Shown: piece by piece, positions 24,619-32,396 of the stretch
Numbering within the stretch: the first letter of the stretch is position 1
How the letters are laid out: the number at the start of each line of letters is the position of its first letter
Source of the DNA: Wenxinia marina DSM 24838
GTDB lineage: Bacteria; Pseudomonadota; Alphaproteobacteria; Rhodobacterales; Rhodobacteraceae
NCBI RefSeq assembly: GCF_000379485.1
Contig: NZ_KB902297.1
Span: 207 to 34,542, forward strand
DNA length: 34,336 nucleotides
Direction of reading: 5' to 3'
Made by a program: the position numbers and the translations under genes
The notes under the pieces: generated by a model
Databases searched by the model: none
Told to the model about the DNA's origin: nothing
Seen by the model: only the letters and a program-made list of their open reading frames with translations

Positions 24619-26067
24619 ATGGACATCGGACTACTGATCGACAACGAGGACGTCCCCGCAAGCGGCGGCGGCAGTTTCGAGCGGGCCAACCCTGTCCGCG
24701 GCACGACCGCCACCCGGGCGGCGGCGGCGAAGGCGGATGACGTTGACCGCGCCGTCAGGGCCGCCCACGCCGCCTTTCCCGCCTGGGCGGCGACCGGCCC
24801 GTCCGAGCGCCGCAAAATCCTGAACAAGGCCGCCGACCTGATGGACGAGTGGACGCCGAAGTTCATTGAGACCGGCACCGCCGAGACCGGCGGCACGGCG
24901 ATGTGGCACGGCTTCAACTGCATGTTCGCCGCCAAGATCCTGCGCGAGGCCGCCGCGTCCGTGACTCAGATCAAGGGCGAGGTGATCCCCTCCGACCGGC
25001 CCGGCTCCCTGTCCATGGGTTACCGCCAGCCGGTCGGCGTTCTGGTCGGTATGGCGCCCTGGAACGCTGCGCAGATCCTCGGCGTGCGCGCCTTTGCCAT
25101 GGCCGTCGCCTGCTGCAATACCATGGTTCTCAAGGCATCCGAGAAGTGCCCGGCGACCCACCGGATGCTGGCCGACGTGATGACTGAAGCGGGCTTGCCC
25201 AAGGGCGTGCTGAACGTCGTCACCCACGGTGCAGACGACGCGCCCGAAGTCGTCAACGCGCTGATCGATCACCCGCTTGTCAAGCGGATCAACTTCACAG
25301 GTTCGACCCGGGTGGGCCGGATCATCGCCGAACGGGCCGCCAGGCACCTCAAGCCGTGTCTGCTCGAACTCGGCGGCAAGGCGCCTCTGCTTGTGCTGGA
25401 CGACGCCCATATCGGCGGCGCCGTGAATGCGGCCAACTTCGGCGCCTTCATGAACTCCGGCCAGATCTGCATGTCGACCGAGCGGATCATCGTGGACGAG
25501 AAGGTGGCGGACGTCTTTGCCAAGGCCCTGGCTGAAAAGGCCGCCGACCTCGTCGCAGGCCTGCCGACCGAGAAGGTGCACCTCGGCAGCGTCATCGACG
25601 CCGACTCCGTTGGTCATGTCGCCGCCCTGCTGGCCGATGCCGAGGAGAAGGGGGCGAAGCGGCTCTGTGGCGGCTTGCCCGAAGACGGCACGATCATGGC
25701 CGCCACCATACTCGACCACGTCACGCCCGAAATGCGGATCTACGGCGAGGAGAGCTTCGGTCCGATCGTGTCGATCATCCGCGCCCGGGACACCGACCAC
25801 GCGGTCGAGCTGGCCAACGACACGGACTACGGCCTGTCGGCGGCGGTCTTCGGCCAGAACGTCCGGCGTGCGATGGACGTGGCCCGCCGGATCGAGAGCG
25901 GCATCTGTCACGTCAACGGGCCGACCGTCTTCGACGAGCCCCAGATGCCCTTCGGCGGGGTCAAGGCGAGCGGCTACGGCCGGTTCGGCGGCTCGGCCGG
26001 TATTGACGCCTTCACCGAATTGCGCTGGATCACCGTCGAGGACCCCGAGCAACCCTACCCGTTCTGA
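24619..26067 (+). CDS. Aldehyde dehydrogenase, salicylaldehyde/vanillin dehydrogenase-like
   Basis: A 482-residue NAD(P)-dependent enzyme oxidising an aldehyde to its acid. Active-site residues are Asn149 (APWNA), Lys172 (VLKASE), Glu250 (LLELGGKAP) and nucleophilic Cys284 (GQICMSTERI). Several segments (GPSERRKILNKAADLMD, RINFTGSTRVGRIIAERAA, ATILDHVTPEMRIYGEE, the ending EQPYPF) closely resemble NahF-type salicylaldehyde dehydrogenase as I remember it, which suggests an aromatic aldehyde. The ATG at 24619 follows AGAGGAGA. It is co-operonic with the upstream TRAP genes and the downstream GST. An aryl aldehyde released by the ThDP enzyme would be a natural substrate. Confidence 0.9.
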   Translation: MDIGLLIDNEDVPASGGGSFERANPVRGTTATRAAAAKADDVDRAVRAAHAAFPAWAATGPSERRKILNKAADLMDEWTPKFIETGTAETGGTAMWHGFNCMFAAKILREAAASVTQIKGEVIPSDRPGSLSMGYRQPVGVLVGMAPWNAAQILGVRAFAMAVACCNTMVLKASEKCPATHRMLADVMTEAGLPKGVLNVVTHGADDAPEVVNALIDHPLVKRINFTGSTRVGRIIAERAARHLKPCLLELGGKAPLLVLDDAHIGGAVNAANFGAFMNSGQICMSTERIIVDEKVADVFAKALAEKAADLVAGLPTEKVHLGSVIDADSVGHVAALLADAEEKGAKRLCGGLPEDGTIMAATILDHVTPEMRIYGEESFGPIVSIIRARDTDHAVELANDTDYGLSAAVFGQNVRRAMDVARRIESGICHVNGPTVFDEPQMPFGGVKASGYGRFGGSAGIDAFTELRWITVEDPEQPYPF

Positions 26068-26083
26068 CAGAAAGGCCAGGCCG

Positions 26084-26881
26084 GTGTTCAAGCTGTACCA
26101 TGCGGCGACCAGTGTCTGCTCGATCAAGGTGCGCATCGGGCTGGCCGAGATCGGAGGCGTCTACGAAGAGGTCGAGCTCGACCTTCAGGCCGGGGATCAG
26201 CATGATCCGGCCTATCTCGAGCTCAATCCTGCGGGGGTGGTTCCGACCCTGATCGATGACGGGCTGGTCCTGGTGGAATCCAGCCTGATCCTCGAATACC
26301 TCGACCGCGAGTACAACGACGGCCGCCTGATGCCGAAGGGCAGGGCGGCCGAAGCGGCGGCGCGCCACTGGCTGCTGCGTTGCCTGGCCATCCACGGCGC
26401 GATCAACACTCTGTCGTTCTCCACTGTGATGCGCGACCGTGCGATGGCGTCCCGGACGCCGGCGCAGATCGCCGCCGATCTCGATGCCATGCCCGACCCG
26501 GTGGCGCGGGCCAAACGGCGCGATCTTTATGATCACGGGCTGGGGTCCATGCACGTGGGCGCGGCGCTCAGGACGATGGACCGGACGTTCCGGGACATGG
26601 TTGCGGCACTCGAAAAGACACGATGGGTCAGCGGCGACGGGTTCGGCGTCACCGACATCGCGCTGGTGCCCTACATCGACCGTCTCTGGCGCCTCGGCTT
26701 CGAGGCGCTCTGGGCGGGCCGGCACGACGGAATCGCAGACTGGCTCCGCGCAATGCAGGACAGACCCAGCTACCAGGCCGAGGTCGCCGGCCGTATACCT
26801 GCCGAGCAGGCCGTCAGGATGCGCGAGGGCGGCTCCAAACATATCGACGCCCTGCTGGAGCGTGTCCCGGCGCGCGGCTGA
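26084..26881 (+). CDS. Glutathione S-transferase family protein
   Basis: A 265-residue protein with a thioredoxin-like N-terminal domain (FKLYHAATSVCSIKVRIGLA, then PAGVVPTLIDDGLVLVESSL) and a helical C-terminal domain. The Val-Pro cis-proline and the Glu-Ser glutathione-binding pair are visible. The residue after YHAATS suggests a Ser/Cys-type active site. In aromatic degradation GSTs act as maleylpyruvate or maleylacetoacetate isomerases, dehalogenases or ether-cleaving enzymes; which applies cannot be told. The GTG start at 26084 is preceded by AAAGGCCAGG and lies 16 bases after the dehydrogenase stop. It is convergent with the following FMN-reductase gene. Confidence 0.85.
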   Translation: MFKLYHAATSVCSIKVRIGLAEIGGVYEEVELDLQAGDQHDPAYLELNPAGVVPTLIDDGLVLVESSLILEYLDREYNDGRLMPKGRAAEAAARHWLLRCLAIHGAINTLSFSTVMRDRAMASRTPAQIAADLDAMPDPVARAKRRDLYDHGLGSMHVGAALRTMDRTFRDMVAALEKTRWVSGDGFGVTDIALVPYIDRLWRLGFEALWAGRHDGIADWLRAMQDRPSYQAEVAGRIPAEQAVRMREGGSKHIDALLERVPARG

Positions 26882-26911
26882 TGTCCGGGGCGCTCGGGCT
26901 TCGGGGAAGAC

Positions 26912-27484
26912 TCAGCGTAGGCTCTTCATCCCGACGGAGAGCGAGACCAGCTCGTTGAGAAGTCCGAGAGCCTCCTTCTCGTGCTCCCCGGTTGCCGCGA
27001 ACCGGTCCTCCACGACGAAATCCTTGACCGATGGGATGCTTACGCCGGCCTTGGTCGGGTACATCCTCAGCGCGTTGAGGATCGGCTTGGTCAGCTGTAC
27101 GGCGCGCAGGCCGCCGGAGCGACCGCCGTAACTGACGAAGCCGGCGGGCTTCATTGCCCATTCCGGCCCCAGATAGGTCAGCGCGTTGATCAGGGCCGGC
27201 GAAGGGCCGTGATTGTACTCCGGCGCGACGAACGCGAACCCGTCGGCGGCGGCGACCGCCTGGGCCCACCGCCTGGTATGCGCATGCTCGTAGTCGCCGA
27301 ACCGGGAGTGGCGGGACTCGTCATAGAGGGGCAGGGCGAAGTCCGCGATGTCGTGCAGCGCCGCGTCGACGCCGTCCTGCTCGGCGGTCAGCGCATGAAA
27401 CCAGGTCCCGACCTTGTCGCCGACCCGGCCGGGCCGGGTGCTGCAGACGATGACGGCAATGTGGGCTCGGCGCTCCTCGGTCAT
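26912..27484 (-). CDS. NADPH-dependent FMN reductase family protein
   Basis: A 190-residue flavodoxin-like protein. The FMN phosphate loop reads CSTRPGRVGDKVGTW (residues 14-28) and the second motif PEYNHGPSPALINAL is diagnostic. Members reduce free or bound flavin, quinones, azo dyes or chromate with NAD(P)H. The ATG at 27484 overlaps the stop of the upstream gntR by four bases, so regulator and reductase are co-transcribed. It could supply reduced flavin to an oxygenase or protect against quinones, but no dedicated partner lies next to it. Confidence 0.9.
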   Translation of the reverse strand: MTEERRAHIAVIVCSTRPGRVGDKVGTWFHALTAEQDGVDAALHDIADFALPLYDESRHSRFGDYEHAHTRRWAQAVAAADGFAFVAPEYNHGPSPALINALTYLGPEWAMKPAGFVSYGGRSGGLRAVQLTKPILNALRMYPTKAGVSIPSVKDFVVEDRFAATGEHEKEALGLLNELVSLSVGMKSLR

Positions 27485-28173
27485 GTCTCGATCTCCCCGA
27501 CCACTGTTCTCACCAGTGCGGCGGTGCGCTGGAAATGCTCGGTCAGCAGGGCGGCCGCCTTGTCGGGATCCCGGTCAAGCGCGGCCGTCAGGATGTCCTG
27601 GTGTTCGTCGCGTGGATCGGACCGCGAGACGCCCGCAAGGCGGGCAAGGCTTCTGTAGCGCTCTGCGGCGTCAAAGAGCTGGCTGCAGGTCTCGACCAGC
27701 CAGGGAGACCCGCAGGCCGAGATCAGGGATTGATGGAACGCCTTGTGGACCACGTTCCAGGTGGAATCGGGGCCGACGGACCCGTTGCTGGACGTGCGTG
27801 GTGTCCTGGTAAGCCGATGGCAGCTGACCAGGATACTCTCCTCCCACGCCGCATCGCCGAGCTCGATGGACCTGCGGATGCCGATCTCGTTCATCCAGCA
27901 GCGTGCCTGGGTAAGGTCCATCAGGCCGGGCAGGCTGACCGGCGAGACGACGAAGCCGCGGTTGTCGGTGTGCCGGGCCAGGCCCTCGGTGGCGAGCCGG
28001 TTGAGGGCTTCGCGGATCGGGCTGAGGCCGGTGTCGAAGCGCTCGCTGATCTCGCGGACGTTCAGCTTGGCCCCCGGCGTTAGCGAGCCATCGAGTATGG
28101 CGTCCCGGAGGTCGATGTAGATCGCGGTGGCGCGCGTCGTCTTCACCACCCTGACGGTGTGCTGCTCCTGCAT
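27481..28173 (-). CDS. GntR-family transcriptional regulator, FCD subfamily
   Basis: A 230-residue regulator. The winged helix (about residues 12-75) includes KLNVREISERFDTGLSPIRE and ALNRLATEGLARHTDNRGF. The FCD domain follows, with the His of VVHKAFHQSLISACG and of DEHQDILTAAL as candidate metal ligands. The start at 28173 is one of three in-frame ATGs (28251, 28185, 28173); I chose the last because AGGATGGGTAGGGG lies just before it. It is divergent from the second FAH-family gene and the ABC importer, its likely targets, and ends in a four-base overlap with the FMN reductase gene. Confidence 0.87.
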   Translation of the reverse strand: MQEQHTVRVVKTTRATAIYIDLRDAILDGSLTPGAKLNVREISERFDTGLSPIREALNRLATEGLARHTDNRGFVVSPVSLPGLMDLTQARCWMNEIGIRRSIELGDAAWEESILVSCHRLTRTPRTSSNGSVGPDSTWNVVHKAFHQSLISACGSPWLVETCSQLFDAAERYRSLARLAGVSRSDPRDEHQDILTAALDRDPDKAAALLTEHFQRTAALVRTVVGEIET

Positions 28174-28342
28174 GCCCCTACCCATCCTTTCGACCGTCAG
28201 TCTACCGGTCGCCGGGGAAGAAGAAACCATCAAAATTGGATCCCATATCAAGATGATCGATTATTTGTTGACAGGTCCGGCTAATGTAGATCACGCTTCG
28301 GAGCAGCGCCGGACCGCGTTAGAGGGGCGCGTGGGGGGGCAT
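28174..28342. promoter_or_regulatory. Divergent promoter region between gntR and the FAH-family gene
   Basis: This 169-base intergenic region is much more AT-rich than its surroundings at 28225-28290. It carries a good -35 hexamer TTGACA (28268-28273) on the plus strand but no convincing -10 at the right distance. The segment GATCCCATATCAAGATGATC (28240-28259) has partial dyad symmetry (GATC at both ends). A regulator site is likely here but cannot be pinned down. Confidence 0.4.
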
Positions 28343-29248
28343 ATGCGGTTTGCGAGCGTCAGGACCCGATCCGACCTGCAGCCGGGCGTCCTGGATGACG
28401 GCGAGATCGTCCTGATCGGTGACCTGTTCGCCGATCTGACCGCTTTGATCGAAGCGGGGCCGGAGGGGCGCGACGCCGCCCGGGCGGCAACGGGCGACCG
28501 CGGGCGGATGCGGGTGGCGGCGGCGGAGGCCGACCTCGCGGCGCCGATCACGCGGTTCAAGCGCGACGTACTCTGCACCGGGTGGAACTACTGGGACCAT
28601 TTCGAAGAAGGGAAGGGGCGCCGCAACGGGCAGGAGGTGGACCGCCCGACCGCTCCGACCTTCTTCACCAAGTCGCCGAACGCCGTGATCGGACCGTTGG
28701 ACGCGATCGCCTGGGATGCGCGCTGCTCGAAGAAATGGGACTACGAGGCCGAGTTGGCCCTGGTCATCGGCAAGCCCGGCCGCTCGATCCCGGCCGGCAG
28801 GGCGCATGAGCACATCTTCGGCTACTGCCTCGCCAACGATGTCTCCCAGCGGGACATTCAGCGCCGTCACGGCGGTCAGTGGATGCGGGGCAAGAGCGCC
28901 GACCAGACGGCGCCCCTCGGTCCCCATCTGGTCACCCCGGACGAAATCGAGGATCTAGGGGCGATCCGCATCGAATGCGAACTGAATGGCGAGGTGATGC
29001 AATCGGCGCCGATCGCGCAGATGGCCTTCGACATCCCTACGCTGATCGCCGAACTGTCGTTCGGAATGACGTTGAACGCGGGGGACCTCTTGCTCACCGG
29101 AACTCCGGCGGGGGTCGGCAACGCGCGCACGCCGCAGGTTTTCCTGAAACCGGGCGACATGGTCGTGACGCGGGCGACCGGCCTCGGCGAGTTGCGCAAT
29201 ACGATCGAGGAGCGGGACCTCTACGGGGATGCGGAGATCGAGCTCTGA
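28343..29248 (+). CDS. Fumarylacetoacetate hydrolase (FAH)-family protein, second copy
   Basis: A 301-residue enzyme with the FAH fold. It has GWNYWDHFEEG as active-site loop, Glu135 and Glu137 in WDYEAELALVIG, and Asp166 in LANDVSQRD as metal ligands; QRRHGGQWMRGKSADQTAPL is the characteristic lid/basic stretch. It differs from the first copy (16149-16976) by a longer N-terminal domain and low identity outside motifs, so it probably has a different substrate. The ATG at 28343 follows a G-rich run. It is divergent from gntR and 122 bases ahead of the ABC binding-protein gene. Confidence 0.9.
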   Translation: MRFASVRTRSDLQPGVLDDGEIVLIGDLFADLTALIEAGPEGRDAARAATGDRGRMRVAAAEADLAAPITRFKRDVLCTGWNYWDHFEEGKGRRNGQEVDRPTAPTFFTKSPNAVIGPLDAIAWDARCSKKWDYEAELALVIGKPGRSIPAGRAHEHIFGYCLANDVSQRDIQRRHGGQWMRGKSADQTAPLGPHLVTPDEIEDLGAIRIECELNGEVMQSAPIAQMAFDIPTLIAELSFGMTLNAGDLLLTGTPAGVGNARTPQVFLKPGDMVVTRATGLGELRNTIEERDLYGDAEIEL

Positions 29249-29255
29249 TAGGTCT

Positions 29256-29356
29256 CCTTTGGTGCCGCTCGGGGTTCCGGGGGTGGGGAGTCGGGTTTCT
29301 GTGACTGCAGATGCAGGCAAAACGGTGTGTTGGAGGGCAACGCGCACCACCAAAGG
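29256..29356 (+). promoter_or_regulatory. Possible leader that hides the ribosome-binding site of the ABC binding-protein gene
   Basis: CCTTTGGTG (29256-29264), just after the FAH stop, is exactly complementary to CACCAAAGG (29348-29356), which overlaps the AAAGGGAGG ribosome-binding site 12-19 bases before the ATG at 29371. The nine-pair stem would enclose an 83-base loop that may fold further. This could be a translation-control element or chance. No known riboswitch class is recognised. Confidence 0.35.
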
Positions 29357-29370
29357 GAGGACTGAGGACG

Positions 29371-30543
29371 ATGAGAACCATACGTGAAGACGTTAGGCTG
29401 GCCTGTTCCGTGGCCGCGCTTTTGGCTGCCGCGGCGACGACGGCGTCGGCCGAGATGACGGAAGAGGCGCGCGCCTTCCTTTCCGAAAATGGCATCGGCG
29501 ATGAGTTGATCGCCCAGGCCGCCGCGGCCACGGCGTCCGAGCTGGACGTGCCCGCGGAGTGGCTCGAACAGGCGGCGGCCGAGGGGGCGATCGACTTCAG
29601 CACCAACGACACGTCCGAACACGTGGCCGAGTGGCTGCCCGTCTTCAACGCGCGGTATCCCGAGATCGAGATCATCGCGACGGAAACCTCGGGTGCGGCG
29701 CGGGCCGTCCAGCCGCTTCTGGCCTACAATTCGGGCCAGCTGGTCCGCCACATCGTGGTGAGCTTCGAGGGCAGCCTGCCCGACTATCTCGAGGCGGACG
29801 CTCTGGAAGAGATCGACGATCTGCCGGCGTGGGAGGGTATTCCCGAGGATCGGCGTGCGGCCGATGGCACGTTCGCCGGGATGCAGAACACGACCTGGTG
29901 CCTCGTCTACAACCAGGACCGGGTCACACAGGAAGAGTTGCCGGCGACCTGGTGGGACCTAGTGGCGGAAGATTCCCCGCTTGCGGGCGGGCGGGTCGGC
30001 GCGGCCAACCGGGCGCAGCTCTGGACGCTGAACCTGTGGACGCATCCCGACTACGGCCCCGAGCGGATGGAGAACGAATTCCTCCCCGCGTTCTTCAACA
30101 ACCTTCAGCCGCAGCTGCGCGCAGAGGGCGTGGGCGGCATGATCAACCTGCCGCTGGTCGGCGAGTTCGATGTCGGCCTGCCGACGCCGAACGACGAGAC
30201 CTGGGAGATGATGCAAACCGGAGCGCCGCTCGGCTGGCACTGCCCCGAGCCGGTGCCGCAGTATTTCAACCTGATCGGCATGTTCCGCAATTCGCCCACG
30301 CACTACTCGTCGAAGGTCTTCATCAATTGGCTTCTGAGCCAGGAAGGTCAGCTCGTCCGTCTGGCCGCCGGCGGCGACGGACCGGTGCACAGGGACCTGC
30401 AGATCGAGGGTGCCGCCCCGCTGTTCGAGGCGTTCGCCGGCAAGGACATCGCTCTGCGGACCATCGACGGAATGGTGAACGAACTGCCGAGGCTCTACGA
30501 GGTCTGGAACCCGCTCTGGGCCGCGGCGGGCGGGCCTGAATGA
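29371..30543 (+). CDS. ABC transporter substrate-binding protein (ferric/polyamine class)
   Basis: A 390-residue periplasmic receptor. The signal peptide is residues 1-27 (ACSVAALLAAAATTASA). The mature protein starts with an unusual helical, alanine/glutamate-rich extension (about 28-72) before the usual fold starting at AIDFSTNDTSEHVAEWLPVF. Features such as VVSFEGSLPDYLEADALEEI, TWCLVYNQDRV, LPATWWDLV and NSPTHYSSKVFINWLLSQEG are typical of FbpA/AfuA-like and other type II receptors; iron is not implied. The ATG at 29371 has GGGAGGA and GAGGA upstream. A strong hairpin follows, then the fused permease gene. Confidence 0.88.
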   Translation: MRTIREDVRLACSVAALLAAAATTASAEMTEEARAFLSENGIGDELIAQAAAATASELDVPAEWLEQAAAEGAIDFSTNDTSEHVAEWLPVFNARYPEIEIIATETSGAARAVQPLLAYNSGQLVRHIVVSFEGSLPDYLEADALEEIDDLPAWEGIPEDRRAADGTFAGMQNTTWCLVYNQDRVTQEELPATWWDLVAEDSPLAGGRVGAANRAQLWTLNLWTHPDYGPERMENEFLPAFFNNLQPQLRAEGVGGMINLPLVGEFDVGLPTPNDETWEMMQTGAPLGWHCPEPVPQYFNLIGMFRNSPTHYSSKVFINWLLSQEGQLVRLAAGGDGPVHRDLQIEGAAPLFEAFAGKDIALRTIDGMVNELPRLYEVWNPLWAAAGGPE

Positions 30544-30570
30544 ACCCCTAGAGCGCGGGATTGAGCGCTG

Positions 30571-30597
30571 TCCCCGGGCCCCGTTCGGGTCCGGGGG
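30571..30597 (+). terminator. Hairpin after the ABC binding-protein gene
   Basis: CCCCGGGCCC (30572-30581) pairs with GGGTCCGGGG (30587-30596), ten pairs including one G-T, with a five-base loop; a further T-G pair closes it. No T-run. It lies 28 bases after the binding-protein stop and before the permease ribosome-binding site, as in the other two importer operons. Confidence 0.65.
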
Positions 30598-30617
30598 CAG
30601 GGTCAAGGAGACAGGGA

Positions 30618-32396
30618 ATGGCTAACGCGGAGATCAGCCCGTCTGCCGTCCGGCAGGTCCCGGAGGTTAAGGCGGAGCGCGATATCGTTGCCCGTCTTTT
30701 CCCTTGGGTGGTTCTGATACTGCTTGCAGCACTGGTGATCGCGCCGATCTTCTCGCTGGTTGCGGGTGCGTTCAGCCTGTCGCGCCTACCCAACGAATTC
30801 TCGTTTGACAACCTGGGGCTCGACAACTTCTACGCGGTCTGGGTCGAGCAGCGCATCGACAGGGTGATCTGGAACACCGCGATCTACGTGACCGGAGCGA
30901 CGATCTTCGGGATCACCACCGCGGCTTTGCTGGCGTGGCTGGTCGAACGATCGGATATGCCCGGCAAGACCTGGATCTATGCCGGTGTTCCTCTCGGCAT
31001 CGCCGTTCCGGGCATCCTGCACGCGATTGCTTGGGTCCTTCTCCTAAGTCCCAGGTCGGGGTTCGTGAACCGGACCTGGATGGACCTGACCGGCGCCAGC
31101 GAGCCACTCGTCGATATCTACACCATGGGCGGGCTCATCTTCGCCGAGGGCCTGAGGCTCGTCCCCGTTGCGTTCCTGATGCTCGTGCCACTGATGCGCA
31201 GCATGGACCCTTCGCTCGAGGAGGCGGCGGCGGCCAGCGGCGCCAGCCCGATGCGGGCGACCCGGCGGGTGACGTTGGCGCTGCTGCTGCCGGGCGTCCT
31301 CGCGATCAGCATCTTCCAGGCGATCACCGCCATCGAGAATTTCGAGGTGCCGGGCATCCTCGGCATGCCGGTCAACCTGCACGTCTTCAGCACGCGGGTC
31401 TACAACCTGATCGACAACATCGGGACGATCCCGGCCTTCGGTCAGGCGAACGCGGCGGCCATCTTCTATCTGGCAATCGCACTGGTGATTTCGTTCTTCT
31501 ACCTCCGCTTGGTGCGGAACTCCGAGCGCTATTCGATCATCACCGGCAAGGGGTACACGCCACGGCAGGTGCGCCTCGGCCGCTGGCGCAAGCCGGCGCT
31601 GGCGCTGTCGCTGCTGTTCCTGTTCGTGACGATCGTCCTGCCCTTCCTCGTCCTGCTCTACGTTTCGCTGCTGAACTACCTGCGCCCGCCGAGCTGGGAC
31701 GCCATCGCGAGCTTCACGTTCAAGAACTACCAGACCGTCTTCAACCAGCCGCGGGTGGCGCGGACGCTCTTCAACACGATCTACGTAACGCTCCTGACGG
31801 CGACGACGGTGACCATCGTGTCCTTCGTCATCGCCTACATCATCGTGCGGACGCGGTTCGCGGGGCGCTATGCGCTGGACATGCTCAGCTTCCTGCCGCA
31901 CTCGATCCCCGGCATCGTCCTCGGCCTCGCGCTGTTCTGGCTCTTCATGCAGGTCGACCGTTGGACGGGCCTCAGCACATTCGGCTCGATCTACGCGCTG
32001 GTCCTGGGCTTCACGATCCTCTTTCTGTCATACGCCGTCAGGGCGATGAGCGTGGCGATGATCCAGGTCCATCCCGATCTCGAGGACGCGGCTAAGCTGT
32101 CGGGGGCGCCCCCCTGGCGCATCGCCCTGCGGATCTTCGGCCCGCTTCTGATGCCGACGCTGGTCGGGATCTGGATCTACGTGGCGATGCTCAGCGTGCG
32201 CTTCATCAGCCTGCCCCTCATCCTGTCGCAAGGCGGCAGCAACGAGGTTCTCGGCGTCATGATCTGGTCGCTCTGGGACAACGGAAACATCAGTTCGGTA
32301 GGAGCCATCGGAATAATGCTGCTGTCCTTCATGTTCGGTCTGGCGCTTCTCCTGCGCCTCTTCGGATTCAGCGGCCAGCGCGGAGGTGCACTGTGA
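30618..32396 (+). CDS. ABC transporter permease, fused two-domain FbpB type
   Basis: A 592-residue inner-membrane protein with two tandem permease domains (about 30-300 and 325-590), roughly twelve helices. Each has an EAA loop: EEAAAASGASPMRATRRVTL in the first and EDAAKLSGAPPWRIALRIFG in the second. This fused layout is usual for ferric-iron (FbpB/SfuB) and related phosphonate or thiamine importers, so a single gene supplies both halves. AAGGAGA precedes the ATG at 30618. The stop overlaps the GTG of the ATPase gene. Confidence 0.92.
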   Translation: MANAEISPSAVRQVPEVKAERDIVARLFPWVVLILLAALVIAPIFSLVAGAFSLSRLPNEFSFDNLGLDNFYAVWVEQRIDRVIWNTAIYVTGATIFGITTAALLAWLVERSDMPGKTWIYAGVPLGIAVPGILHAIAWVLLLSPRSGFVNRTWMDLTGASEPLVDIYTMGGLIFAEGLRLVPVAFLMLVPLMRSMDPSLEEAAAASGASPMRATRRVTLALLLPGVLAISIFQAITAIENFEVPGILGMPVNLHVFSTRVYNLIDNIGTIPAFGQANAAAIFYLAIALVISFFYLRLVRNSERYSIITGKGYTPRQVRLGRWRKPALALSLLFLFVTIVLPFLVLLYVSLLNYLRPPSWDAIASFTFKNYQTVFNQPRVARTLFNTIYVTLLTATTVTIVSFVIAYIIVRTRFAGRYALDMLSFLPHSIPGIVLGLALFWLFMQVDRWTGLSTFGSIYALVLGFTILFLSYAVRAMSVAMIQVHPDLEDAAKLSGAPPWRIALRIFGPLLMPTLVGIWIYVAMLSVRFISLPLILSQGGSNEVLGVMIWSLWDNGNISSVGAIGIMLLSFMFGLALLLRLFGFSGQRGGAL

